From contig JBDTVS010000206.1 of the NCBI GenBank assembly GCA_040007095.1, positions 1 through 49,237 of the forward strand: a DNA stretch of 49,237 nt, in the 5' to 3' direction. Each line of letters begins with the position of its first letter. Positions within the stretch are counted from its first letter, which is position 1. A program made the position numbers and the translations under genes. This DNA comes from JBDTVS01 sp040007095 (GTDB lineage: Bacteria; Acidobacteriota; Vicinamibacteria; Vicinamibacterales; CAVVIG01). The notes under the pieces are model-generated. The model ran no database searches. It was not told the DNA's origin and was given only the letters and a program-made list of their open reading frames with translations. Of this stretch, positions 23,762 through 32,600 are shown piece by piece.

Positions 23762-24991
23762 TTACTTCGAGAACTCGTTGGTTCGCAGCGCGAACACGAG
23801 AATCGCAGAAATCAGTGAGAGCAGCGAAATCTGAATCTGGCCGGCAAACGCCCAGCCCCAGTTCGCCACGAGCGAGCCCATCAGGTATCCGCCGAGCGCC
23901 CCACCTGCGTAGATGCTCGAGATGAACATGCTCGAGCCTTTACTGGCGAGGCTGCGGCGGAGTGACTTGATGTGGCCGCCGGCGAGGTTGGTGTAGACGA
24001 TTGCTGCGCCGAAGACACCCACGAGAAGGGCCATCAATTTGTAGGTTCCCGTGCTCAGGCCCGGCAGGTACAGGAAGAAGCCCAGCACCACGAGCACGAG
24101 CGAGCCGCTACTGAGGACGACTTTCGTCGGGAAACGATCGCCCAGCTGGCCCGCAAAGAAAGCGGTCAGCGAACCGAGGCCGAAAAATGGCATGATCCCA
24201 CCCACTTCTGCAGGCGTCAATTTCAAGACGTCTCTGAGGAAGGTTGGATAGAGGCCAAGGAACCCGTAGACGGTTAATCCGTACAGGGCGCTCAGCAGCG
24301 AAAGAATAATCGTATTGCGGTTCAAGAGCGAGTCTGCGCCACCGGTGGCTTCGCCATGCTGAGCCACTCCCTTGGTCTCGGTGAACCATGGACGCACGGC
24401 CAGTGCACTGAGGATCGCAAGGGCCATTCCCGATAGGCCAAAAACCACCACCGGCGGCTGCCAATTGCCCGTGCTGGTTCGGATATTGCCGATGGCCCAG
24501 GGTCCAAGGAAAGAGCCGAGTCCAAAGCACACGTTGACGATACCCACCGCGGCCACCCGGGTCTTGGAGAAATAGCTGGCTGACAGTGCGAACATGCTCG
24601 TCGCCAGGAAAGACATGCCCGCACCTTGCATGACGATGAACACGAACATGCTCAAGAAACCGGTGGCTTGCGTGAACAGCAAGGTGGCAACGGAGAACAG
24701 CCCGATACCGAGGATCAAGGCGGTCCTTCGTGAATATCGCGCAATGAGTGCGCCGCCGGGCAATCCCGCGATCGCGATACCAAGGGTAAACATCGTGGTG
24801 AGTGCGCCCATCTGGGGCAACGAGAGGCCAAGGGCGGCACGAATATCAGGGCCGAGCATGCTGATCAGGTAGCGATCGGCCGACATCAAGGTGTAACTGA
24901 CAAGGAGCAGGGCGAACATCGCCAGTGCCATTGTTCGGGCTCCGGAGTGTTCGGCGGTCGCCGCAGTCTTTGCGTGAGTAGTTGAAGCCAT
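23762..24991 (-). CDS. Major facilitator superfamily transporter
   Basis: 409 residues with about twelve hydrophobic segments. The N-terminal half carries S-A-D-R-Y-L-I-S-M-L-G after the first helix and the loop-2 motif G-G-A-L-I-A-R-Y-S-R-R-T; the related G-Q-L-G-D-R-F-P-T-K follows helix 8. The layout resembles the ACS/AAHS groups that import organic anions such as hexuronates or aromatic acids, but the substrate cannot be decided. The start at 24991 has GGGGAGAG about ten bases upstream. An operator-like GGAAACGTTTTC lies 145 bases upstream (25134-25145), next to a decayed LacI fragment, so sugar- or acid-responsive repression is plausible. It is the only intact gene between 18.8 and 25.7 kb. 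Confidence 0.88.
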   Translation of the reverse strand: MASTTHAKTAATAEHSGARTMALAMFALLLVSYTLMSADRYLISMLGPDIRAALGLSLPQMGALTTMFTLGIAIAGLPGGALIARYSRRTALILGIGLFSVATLLFTQATGFLSMFVFIVMQGAGMSFLATSMFALSASYFSKTRVAAVGIVNVCFGLGSFLGPWAIGNIRTSTGNWQPPVVVFGLSGMALAILSALAVRPWFTETKGVAQHGEATGGADSLLNRNTIILSLLSALYGLTVYGFLGLYPTFLRDVLKLTPAEVGGIMPFFGLGSLTAFFAGQLGDRFPTKVVLSSGSLVLVVLGFFLYLPGLSTGTYKLMALLVGVFGAAIVYTNLAGGHIKSLRRSLASKGSSMFISSIYAGGALGGYLMGSLVANWGWAFAGQIQISLLSLISAILVFALRTNEFSK

Positions 24992-25133
24992 ACAGTTCTC
25001 TCCCCAGTCGGTGTTGGCGTGGCGGCGCGTGCGATGTGCTGGCCACGCTCCACGATGCGGCGGCGGCGAGCATGCCGGGGGCGGAGCCGCCAGTGGCGCG
25101 CGGTATACTACCATCTGGATCCAGAATCCAGAC

Positions 25134-25145
25134 GGAAACGTTTTC
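25134..25145. promoter_or_regulatory. LacI-type operator candidate, upstream of the MFS gene
   Basis: GGAAACGTTTTC, core AAACGTTT, 145 bases before the MFS start on the minus strand. Same core as sites near 25.4, 33.9, 41.5, 43.0 and 44.3 kb. Confidence 0.6.
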
Positions 25146-25186
25146 AGGCCCAACCGGATCGAGCTCGAAGCCCGCGTGCGGTCGGG

Positions 25187-25295
25187 TTGCCGGACATCCT
25201 CAATCCTTTCTACTCGCGAGCCCTGCAGAGGCTCGAAGGACGCGTCGCAGCGCGAAGGTTACGCGGTACTGCTGGCGACACGCAGCCATCCGAAC
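25187..25295 (+). pseudogene. LacI-family regulator, small internal fragment
   Basis: One frame reads P-D-I-L-N-P-F-Y-S-R-A-L-Q-R-L-E and the next A-S-Q-R-E-G-Y-A-V-L-L-A. The intact LacI protein at 43178 has P-D-I-S-N-P-F-Y-S-R-V-L-Q-S-I-E followed by S-A-Q-R-E-G-Y-S-V-L-L-A. The DNA-binding domain and most of the effector domain are missing. A duplicate regulator once lay beside the MFS gene. Confidence 0.7.
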
Positions 25296-25366
25296 GGGTC
25301 CCTCGGAATCGAAGGCAGGAGCGATGGCGTTGCACACGGTGTTCTGTGTTAGGATGCGCCGCGTTG

Positions 25367-25378
25367 AAAACGTTTCCT
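25367..25378. promoter_or_regulatory. LacI-type operator candidate overlapping a -35-like box
   Basis: GAAAACGTTTCC with core AAACGTTT at 25369-25376; the preceding TTGAAA (25365-25370) is -35-like. It stands 24 bases before the Gfo/Idh/MocA remnant and about 415 before the amidohydrolase-like gene. Confidence 0.6.
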
Positions 25379-25399
25379 TGAACCGTCGACAAGGAGAGG

Positions 25400-25723
25400 G
25401 TGATCCCCGGCTTTTCCTTCTCAGTGTTCGGTTCGAAGAGCTGGGTGCGTTTCGAAGGCATGACGCACGTCGCTGGCGCGTCCTCGGAGGAACGCCGGAC
25501 TACGCTGTTCGGTACGTGCACATTCCGGCCGGTCCAGAGTGAGGCCCAGGTCTGGCAGGCGGCAAAACTCGACATCATCCGCGAAACACTCGACGCGTTT
25601 GCCGTGGCTGCTGAAGGGGGGGCCGCCTCCCTGACCCCGGCCGATGAGATGGTGCACGGCGCCGCGGTGACGGAGGCGGTCATCCGCTCTGCGCAATCGC
25701 ACACGATCGTGCAGGTGCCGTAG
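25400..25723 (+). pseudogene. Gfo/Idh/MocA-family oxidoreductase, C-terminal remnant
   Basis: The frame reads F-S-F-S-V-F-G-S-K-S-W-V-R-F-E-G-M-T-H, later D-I-I-R-E-T-L-D-A-F-A-V-A-A-E-G-G, and ends L-T-P-A-D-E-M-V-H-G-A-A-V-T-E-A-V-I-R-S-A. This is the C-terminal alpha/beta part of NAD-dependent sugar or inositol dehydrogenases of the MocA family. The whole Rossmann domain is missing, so the fragment cannot bind cofactor. It directly follows an operator-like palindrome and precedes the amidohydrolase-like gene by 67 bases, so the operator may now serve that downstream gene. The LacI fragment just upstream hints that a sugar-type locus was partly deleted here. Confidence 0.65.
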
Positions 25724-25790
25724 CACGGGCGGAGGCTCACAGGGCGAGCCTCCCCGATCGGAGAACGTTCTTGTTTCAAGGAGGAAGAAG

Positions 25791-27830
25791 ATGCGACGAC
25801 TCGGATATGTCAGTCTGATTTGTGTCACGACAATGGTGGTCGCCGCGCTCCTGCCATCGCAGCAGACCGCCAGGGCCCAGGGAGCGCAGCCCGCGGCGCT
25901 CGTCATCGAGGGCGGCACCCTGATTGACGGTAACGGCGGCGCTCCTGTGCGTGACGTGCAGATCGTCGTCGAGGGTAACAAGATCACCCGAATCGGCCGG
26001 AAGGGGCAGGCCCCTCCTGCCGGCGCCCGGGTGGTCAATGCCGACGGGAAGTTCATCGTCCCGGGGCTGATCGACGCGCTCGTCAACTATCTCTGGTATC
26101 AGGGCGAGATGTATCTCAACAACGGCATCACCTCGTATGTCGGCATCGGCGACATGGGTGAAACCGGCGTCGTGTACGCCGAGGCGGTGAAGCGAGGCAT
26201 CATTCGCGCCCCTCGTCCGATCGATTGGCCCGTGCACTTCGCGGGACCGGCGGGCAACTTGACCGGTCTGGAATCCGTGTTCGACTCGCCGCATCCGCTC
26301 CGCGGGCCGGAGGAGGCTCGGGAGATGACGCGGCGGAACCTCGCGCTGGGTGGGTACGGGATTTCGTTCCAGAACGGGAACGTGCTGCCGGAGACGTTCA
26401 TGGCGGCGGTCGAAGTGGCCCACGCGGCGGGAAAACCGGTCGGCATTCGCGCTGGCGGCCGAGGCCTCGGCGCGAAGGAATCGTCGCTCATGGGCGCCGA
26501 TTTCATCCCCCGCTCGAATGGTGTGGGTCAGGCGGTTGCCAGCGTCGCCGCCGAGGACCCGGTGCCGGGTATTCCGGCACAGCAGAACGAGCTCGAGCTA
26601 TGGGCGAACATGGACGAGGCAAAGGCCGCCGACCTGATCAAGGTGCTCGTGCAGCAGAAGACGGCGTTGATCCCCGCTTTCAACCAGAAGGCGCCGGGTT
26701 TGCCCAAGGGTTGGCCGCGGTTCGAAGCGCAGTCACGGCGCATCTTTGCCGATCCGTTTCTGGCGACGTACTATCCGACCGGCCGCTACCAGACGATTCT
26801 CTTCAACTTTCTCGATCCGCCCAATCTGCAGCCTGACGTGGTCGATGCTCGGCGTAAAGGGTACCAGAACGCGCTGCGGTTCCATCGCATGTTGATTGAA
26901 GCCGGCGGCCGGGTGCTGGCTGGTACCGACGGCGGTAACTTCTCCATGCCCGGCATCGGCCTGCTTCATGAGATGCAGACCTTCGTCGACGACATGGGAC
27001 TGAAACCGATGCAGGTGCTGCAGTCGGCGACCAAGTGGCCGGCGGAAGCCATGCGGATGCAAAGCCAGATCGGGACCGTCGAAGCAGGCAAGATGGCGGA
27101 CATCCTGATCGTCAACGCCGATCCGCTTCTCGACATCCAGAACCTTCAGAAGATCGCCGTCGTCGTCGCGGATGGGCGCGTGGTGGATCTCAAGTACCAC
27201 GGCGACTACTGGAGCCCGTTCCAGGGTGATGGCCCGATTACGCTTCCCGTGGTCGACGACATCAATTGGGCGGTGAACATCAAGCAGAACTTTCTGCAGG
27301 GACCTGGCGCGAACCCTGTGCCGGGTGTGAACCAGGCGCGAGGTGCGGGTGCGGGTGGAGACCAGGCGCAACAGGGCGGGGCTCGGGGCGGCGGTGGTGG
27401 CCGTGGGGGCCGCGGTGCCGACCCCGCGCTGCTTGCGGCAAGGCTGAAGGCGCTGGAGGATCCGCTTCCGGCAGGAATTGGCGCCGGTCGTCCGCCGCAG
27501 CCAACAATCGAGACCATCGACTCGGGGCGCCGAGACTTTGCGGATGTGGATTTCTCCAAGACCGTCGTCAAAGAGGGCGGTCCGACGCTTACGGTCAAGC
27601 TCACCGGCTTCAACTACTTCCAGCGGTCGCAGGCCTACTTCAACGGCGTGCCGGTGCCGACGAAGGTCAACAATCGGATTTCGCTCGAGGTGACGATCGA
27701 CGAACGCCTGCTGCGCTCGCCGGGACGCTATCCTCTCGTCGTCAAGAACCTCAGCACGGCTGACCCAGCGAATCCGGCGATCGGGAACGGCACCTCAAAT
27801 CCTGCCTGGCTGATCGTCGGTTTCAAGTAG
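25791..27830 (+). CDS. Secreted amidohydrolase-like protein with altered metal site and C-terminal TIG-like domain
   Basis: 679 residues. A signal peptide (cut near A-R-A-Q-G) is followed by the amidohydrolase beta-sandwich (V-I-E-G-G-T-L-I-D-G-N-G-G) and barrel. Where the family has G-L-I-D-x-H-x-H this protein has G-L-I-D-A-L-V-N-Y, so both first-strand metal histidines are missing. Later elements remain: A-G-T-D-G-G, and G-T-V-E-A-G-K-M-A-D-I-L-I-V. After a Gly/Ala-rich linker (~505-545) comes a beta domain (V-K-L-T-G-F-N-Y-F, Y-P-L-V-V-K-N) like IPT/TIG folds. It is either a non-hydrolytic binding protein or uses a different metal arrangement. The ATG at 25791 has AGGAGGA eight bases upstream. 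Confidence 0.8.
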   Translation: MRRLGYVSLICVTTMVVAALLPSQQTARAQGAQPAALVIEGGTLIDGNGGAPVRDVQIVVEGNKITRIGRKGQAPPAGARVVNADGKFIVPGLIDALVNYLWYQGEMYLNNGITSYVGIGDMGETGVVYAEAVKRGIIRAPRPIDWPVHFAGPAGNLTGLESVFDSPHPLRGPEEAREMTRRNLALGGYGISFQNGNVLPETFMAAVEVAHAAGKPVGIRAGGRGLGAKESSLMGADFIPRSNGVGQAVASVAAEDPVPGIPAQQNELELWANMDEAKAADLIKVLVQQKTALIPAFNQKAPGLPKGWPRFEAQSRRIFADPFLATYYPTGRYQTILFNFLDPPNLQPDVVDARRKGYQNALRFHRMLIEAGGRVLAGTDGGNFSMPGIGLLHEMQTFVDDMGLKPMQVLQSATKWPAEAMRMQSQIGTVEAGKMADILIVNADPLLDIQNLQKIAVVVADGRVVDLKYHGDYWSPFQGDGPITLPVVDDINWAVNIKQNFLQGPGANPVPGVNQARGAGAGGDQAQQGGARGGGGGRGGRGADPALLAARLKALEDPLPAGIGAGRPPQPTIETIDSGRRDFADVDFSKTVVKEGGPTLTVKLTGFNYFQRSQAYFNGVPVPTKVNNRISLEVTIDERLLRSPGRYPLVVKNLSTADPANPAIGNGTSNPAWLIVGFK

Positions 27831-28301
27831 ACGGAACCACCGGCGCGGTGGGCACCCGTGCCTCCCGCGCCTATTGCGCTCACTCTCACGCCAGACGACG
27901 TCGCGGGGCTGTTTCCATGTATTGGCAGCGGTTGCCGGAGTGTGTCTGCCACAATCGTTTTCATTAAATCAGCAAATAACGGGCTGGCGTCCATGCGAGT
28001 CGACGCTGCACGCCTCAGTGTGGTGGCATCGGGCGGGGGGCTCCGTAGCCGGGGTCGCGAAGGCTCGGTTCAGAAATCAGGCCATAAGACGCAGGGAGGA
28101 GGGGTTCAACTCGGCGCGACAGGCGTATCCAAACGACCGGATCCGGTTCGGCGGGAAGAAGGCGGGGTGTCATGGTCGTGGCTTGACAACGTTTTCTTTT
28201 GGGCGTATCTTTCGCCGGCTTGATCCTGCCATCCCGACTCAGGCTCCTCGTCGTCCTTCTCGCGATGACTGGTGGGTCGCGCGCCATGACGTTCGCTCAG
28301 A
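27831..28301. other. Intergenic stretch with a promoter near its end
   Basis: 471 bases. No gene family recognised; short plus-strand frames look random. The last ~120 bases carry a promoter with an overlapping operator (28183-28211). Confidence 0.45.
28183..28211 (+). promoter_or_regulatory. Promoter with overlapping LacI-type operator
   Basis: TTGACA (28183-28188) is a consensus -35; 17 bases later TATCTT (28206-28211) is an acceptable -10. The operator-like CAACGTTTTC (28187-28196) starts inside the -35 box, so a bound repressor would block polymerase. The first intact gene downstream is the cytochrome at 28586. Confidence 0.6.
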
Positions 28302-28559
28302 CTGTCATATCGGGCGCTCCTGCCGCTTGGTGCCGAAGTCGTCGTCACCGGTCATGGAGCGCAGGCTGGTACTGCAGACCTCCGACGCCGCATGGAGGAA
28401 ACGGAGAGCAAGCGTGAAGCGGTCAGGCAGCTAAAGGCGCAGGGCAAGTCGCTTGAAGAAACACGGCCCGTGCTGGGCGACCCCGAGACGCTTTCCGGCC
28501 CCGGCGGGCGCGGTGGCGTTCCATCGTTGACCGAAGTCCGGTATCGCGAATTGAAGTAG
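28302..28559 (+). pseudogene. MBL-fold hydrolase, C-terminal fragment
   Basis: The frame reads L-L-P-L-G-A-E-V-V-V-T-G-H-G, carrying the late metal histidine of the MBL fold. A helical tail follows (A-D-L-R-R-R-M-E-E-T and L-K-A-Q-G-K-S-L-E-E), as in secreted MBL hydrolases of this group. The N-terminal two thirds with H-x-H-x-D-H are absent. It lies directly downstream of the promoter-operator at 28183 and ends 26 bases before the cytochrome gene, so it may now be only a long leader of that transcript. Confidence 0.65.
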
Positions 28560-28585
28560 CCGGTTCGATTCAGCAGAGGCATGTG

Positions 28586-29518
28586 ATGCACACATCTCGA
28601 TGGGCCTTCGCCTTCGCCTATGGTGCCTTGGCGCTCAGTGTTGCTGGCGCGCATGGGCAGACTTCGCAGAACGGAGCCCCGCCGGCTCCGACAAATCTTC
28701 AGGTGCTGACAGCCGACGTGAATCTGCCGAAGGTGATGGCCAGCTTCAACGCCGCGCTGGCGGTGCAGTGCACCTACTGCCACGTCGCGAATAACTTCTC
28801 GAGCGATGCAAATTCGAAGAAGGACGTTGCGCGGAAGATGCTGCGCCTTCTCCAGCAGGTGAATCTGCATTTCCCGGATGCTGGCAACGACTTCGTGAAC
28901 TCGCGCTACCTGCCGTTCCCCGAGGGCAAGCAGTACGTGTCGTGCTATAGCTGCCACCGCGGATCGGCGATTCCTGTGACGACGATACCGAACTGGCATG
29001 GCCCTGATCGTGCCCCCGAGCCTGGGGTTGTGCCGGGCAATCGCGGCGCGGGAGGTGGCCGCGGTCGCGGCGCGGCGGCGGCCCCGGGCGGCGATGCGCC
29101 TGCCCGCGGCGCGGGCGCCGCGGCAACGGACGCCGCCGCGGTTCCTGCCACTCGGGGGAACCAGATGCACAAGAACATGGTGTTCCTGCCGGTCGATACC
29201 ACCACGAACCTGGTGATGCCGGCGTTCCGCGCGGCAATCGGAGTGGAATGCAACTTCTGCCATGTCGCCGGTGCAAAGATGGAACTCGGCCACGCCAATG
29301 ATCGGGAGTCCGATCTGAACCCGAAGAAGCTGATCGCCCGCAGCATGATCGGGATGATGCAGGAGATCAACACCACGCTGTTTCCCGGGGAAAACGTCGA
29401 CGTCGTGCTCACGGCGTCCTCGGTTCCGCCGCAGGGAACGCACTACGTGACGTGCTACACGTGTCACCGGGGAAGCCGGACGCCGCTGACCGAACCGGCG
29501 CCCGTCGCCGCGCGCTGA
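28586..29518 (+). CDS. Secreted four-heme c-type cytochrome
   Basis: 310 residues with a signal peptide (cut near G-A-H-G-Q) and four C-x-x-C-H heme sites: Cys62 (C-T-Y-C-H), Cys120 (C-Y-S-C-H), Cys222 (C-N-F-C-H) and Cys290 (C-Y-T-C-H). The two halves are an internal duplication, each with C-x-x-C-H-V-A, a D/N-K-K stretch with V/I-A-R-x-M, and Y-V-x-C-Y-x-C-H-R-G-S. They are separated by a ~50-residue Gly/Ala/Arg/Pro-rich linker. The pattern fits the photosynthetic-reaction-centre cytochrome c-like domain seen in non-phototrophic Acidobacteriota, so electron transfer in the periplasm is likely. The ATG at 28586 has AGAGG about seven bases upstream; an in-frame GTG lies one codon earlier. Confidence 0.85.
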   Translation: MHTSRWAFAFAYGALALSVAGAHGQTSQNGAPPAPTNLQVLTADVNLPKVMASFNAALAVQCTYCHVANNFSSDANSKKDVARKMLRLLQQVNLHFPDAGNDFVNSRYLPFPEGKQYVSCYSCHRGSAIPVTTIPNWHGPDRAPEPGVVPGNRGAGGGRGRGAAAAPGGDAPARGAGAAATDAAAVPATRGNQMHKNMVFLPVDTTTNLVMPAFRAAIGVECNFCHVAGAKMELGHANDRESDLNPKKLIARSMIGMMQEINTTLFPGENVDVVLTASSVPPQGTHYVTCYTCHRGSRTPLTEPAPVAAR

Positions 29519-29562
29519 TGCGGTTCAGAGAGGGCAATGACCGTCTTGGTACGGAGCGTTGA

Positions 29563-29574
29563 GAAGACGTTTTC
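29563..29574. promoter_or_regulatory. LacI-type operator candidate before the TonB receptor
   Basis: GAAGACGTTTTC, one base off the AAACGTTT core, with a -35-like TTGAGA at 29559-29564. It lies 66 bases before the TonB-receptor start. No clear -10 seen. Confidence 0.5.
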
Positions 29575-29639
29575 GGGAGGGCCGCGGTAACGGAGTCCGG
29601 TCGGTGCGTAACGCAACCCCGTGTGCTTGGAGGAGATCG

Positions 29640-32600
29640 ATGAGTCAGTTCGCGCGTTGTTTGTCGGCGACCGCGCTGGCGCTTGTCTTGACCTGCGCTT
29701 CGGCGTGGGCCCAGGCGACTGGCGCCATTGCCGGCGCTATTCACGACCAGAGTGGCGCCGTGTTACCCGGCGTCACCATTACGGCGACGCACACCGGCAC
29801 TGGCGTCACCCGTACCACGGTCTCGAATGAGACCGGATCGTACTCACTACCGAACCTCCCGTTGGGTCCCTACCGTCTCGAGGCGGCCCTGGATGGGTTC
29901 AAGACGTCCGTCCAGACCGGGATCACCGTGCAAGTAAACAGCAACTTGGTCGTCAACTCGGTCCTCGGCGTCGGCGCGCTCGCCGAACAGATCACCGTCG
30001 CCGCCACCGCCAACCTGGTCGAGACCCGGCGGCTTGGCGTCAGTACGGTCGTCGAGAGCGAGCGCATCGTCGAGCTGCCACTGAATTCACGAGACGTCAC
30101 GCAGCTCATCACGCTGTCCGGCCTCGCCGTGCAGACGGGTGGTAACGGACCAGGCGGACCGAAGACCGGTGTCACCATCTCCGTCGCTGGCGGCACGACC
30201 GGTAGCGTTTCGTATTCCCTTGACGGCGCACCCCATCTCAACACGTTCGACGGCACCGGCTTGAATCTGCCATTTCCGGACGCGCTCCAGGAGTTCCGGA
30301 TTGCGACGAGCACGCAGGAAGCGTCAACCGGCGTGCGGCCGGGAGCGTCGGTCAGCGCGGTTACCAAGTCGGGCACCAATGCCTTTCATGGCAACCTGTT
30401 CGAGTTCATGCGCGACAAGAGCCTCAACGCGCCGGATTTCACCACGGGCAAGGATGACGGTCTGAAGCGCAATCAGTTCGGCGGCACGATTGGCGGGCCG
30501 ATCGTGCCGAACCGCGTGTTCTTCTTTGCCGGCTACCAGGGGACTACGACGCGACAGACGCCGGGGGATACAACGGCGTTCGTGCCGACGGCGGCGATGA
30601 GGGCGGGCGACTTTACCGCCTTTGCCTCCCCCGCGTGCAACAACGGCGCGCAGCTCACGCTGCGAGGCGGGTTTGTGAACAATCAGATCAACCCTGCGGT
30701 TCTCAGCCCGGCGGCCCTGGCGATCTCGGCGCGGCTCCCGGCGGCGATTGACGACTGCGGCAAAACGTTGTTCGGCGTGCCGGTGAACGAGAACGAGGGC
30801 CAAATCCCGATGCGCGTCGACTTCCAGGCCAGCCTGAACCACGCGTTCGTCGTCCGCTATATGCGGACAAGCGATTACCGGCAGGTTCCGTATGACCAGG
30901 ATGGCACGAACAATATTCTGCTCAGCAGCACCTCGGGCAGCGATGACCGCGCGCACTCAATCACGTTCGGCCACACCTGGGTCATCAACTCGAAAACGGT
31001 GAACTCGTTCCGCGTCCTGGGTAACGACGTCTATGCGAACAAACCGGGCCCCAAGTTCTTTAGCCCGTCGGATGTGGGCATCAAGGCGTACACCCAGGTT
31101 CCGGGCTACTCACGCATCATCGTCAACAACGGCTTCAGCGTGGGTAGTGGATCGTTCACCTCGAATTCTGACACCAAGATCAAGAGCTACGGCGCCAGCG
31201 ATGACTTCACCCTGGTGAAGGGATCGCATCAATTGTCGGTGGGCGGCCACTACCTGTATGGGTCGTCATACCAGGTCGCGCAGGCTTGGTCGATCGGGTC
31301 GTACCAGTTTACGACCGCGACCAGCGGCAATGCCATGGGCGATTTCCTGCTCGGGAAGGTCTCACAACATCGGCAGGGCTCCGAAAACCCCGTCCATGTG
31401 AGCCAGCCCTTCATTGCGGTGTACGCCCAGGACACGTGGACGTTTGGTCGGGCCACCGCCAACTATGGCCTCGTCTGGAATCCCTATATGCCGTTGACCT
31501 TCATCGATGGCGACGTCTATAACTTCAGCCGCGACAAGGCCCTCGCCGGTGTTCGGAGCACGGTGTACCCGACGGCGCCTGCGGGCCTCAGCTTTCCGGG
31601 CGACACCGGCTTCAACGGCACCTCCGGCGTGAACGCGCACCTCAACACGTGGGAGCCGCGGGCGGGCTTGGCGTACAACTTGACCGGGGACGGCCGCACC
31701 GTGGTGCGGGTGGGGGCGGGCATCGCGCACGACTACGTCAACCATTCCAGTTACCTGAACGAGTCGAACAGTTCGCCGTTCCGCTTGACGGTGAATTTGC
31801 CGGCCGGCGTCAGCCTCGACGACCCGTGGAAAGACTATGCGGGCGGGAACCCGTTCCCGTACACGTTCGATTCGAAGAACCCGCAGTTCCCAGCGTTCAG
31901 TTCGTTTCTGCCGCTGCCGCCGGACCTGAAGCCAACGACGCAGTATTCGTGGAATGCGAGCTTACAGCGCCAGTTCTCGCAGCGACTGTTCGCCTCGGCA
32001 ACCTATGTCGGGACGAAGCTCGACCACCTCGTCGGCGCCGAAGAGCAGAACCCGGCCCTGTTTGTTCCGGGGAACTGTGTCGCGGGTCAATTTGGGCTGC
32101 CGGCCGCGGGGCCCTGCTCGACGGCCGCGAACACCAACTTCCGGCGCGCGCTCAACCTCAAGACACCCGGTGATATCAGTAGCGGCTACAATCCATCGGG
32201 TCCCAATCTCGCGTACGTCACGCAGTACGCAGACGTCGCGTACCAGAACTACAACGGGCTGTTGCTCAACACGCGGATCGACGTGGCCCGCAACTTGAAC
32301 TTCAACGCGAATTACACCCTGTCCAAGTGCCAGGGGGTCGCGCCGGCCGGCTTGCTCAATACCGGTGCGTCCCACATCCATCAGCCGTTCCAGAACAACG
32401 GCCCGCAGGACATCACCCTGGACGAAGGGCCGTGCGTGCAGGATCGCCGTCACGTGTTCAACTTGACGACGGTGGTCCGGACGCCGAAGTTCAGTAACAG
32501 GGTGGTCGATGCGCTCGCCGGGGACTGGACCCTCGCGAGCGTCATTCAAACGCGGAGTGGAACCCCGGTGAACGTGATCTCGGGCTCCGATATCGCCCTC

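Larger units (their letters stand above)
24992..25399. other. Intergenic region with two operators and LacI remnants
   Basis: 408 bases upstream of the MFS gene. It holds two AAACGTTT palindromes (25136-25143 and 25369-25376) and, between them, a fragment of a LacI-family gene. No intact gene. Confidence 0.6.

Noticed and set aside
30762..30772. AAAACGTTG inside the TonB receptor gene
   Set aside because: Coding context and imperfect core; treated as chance.
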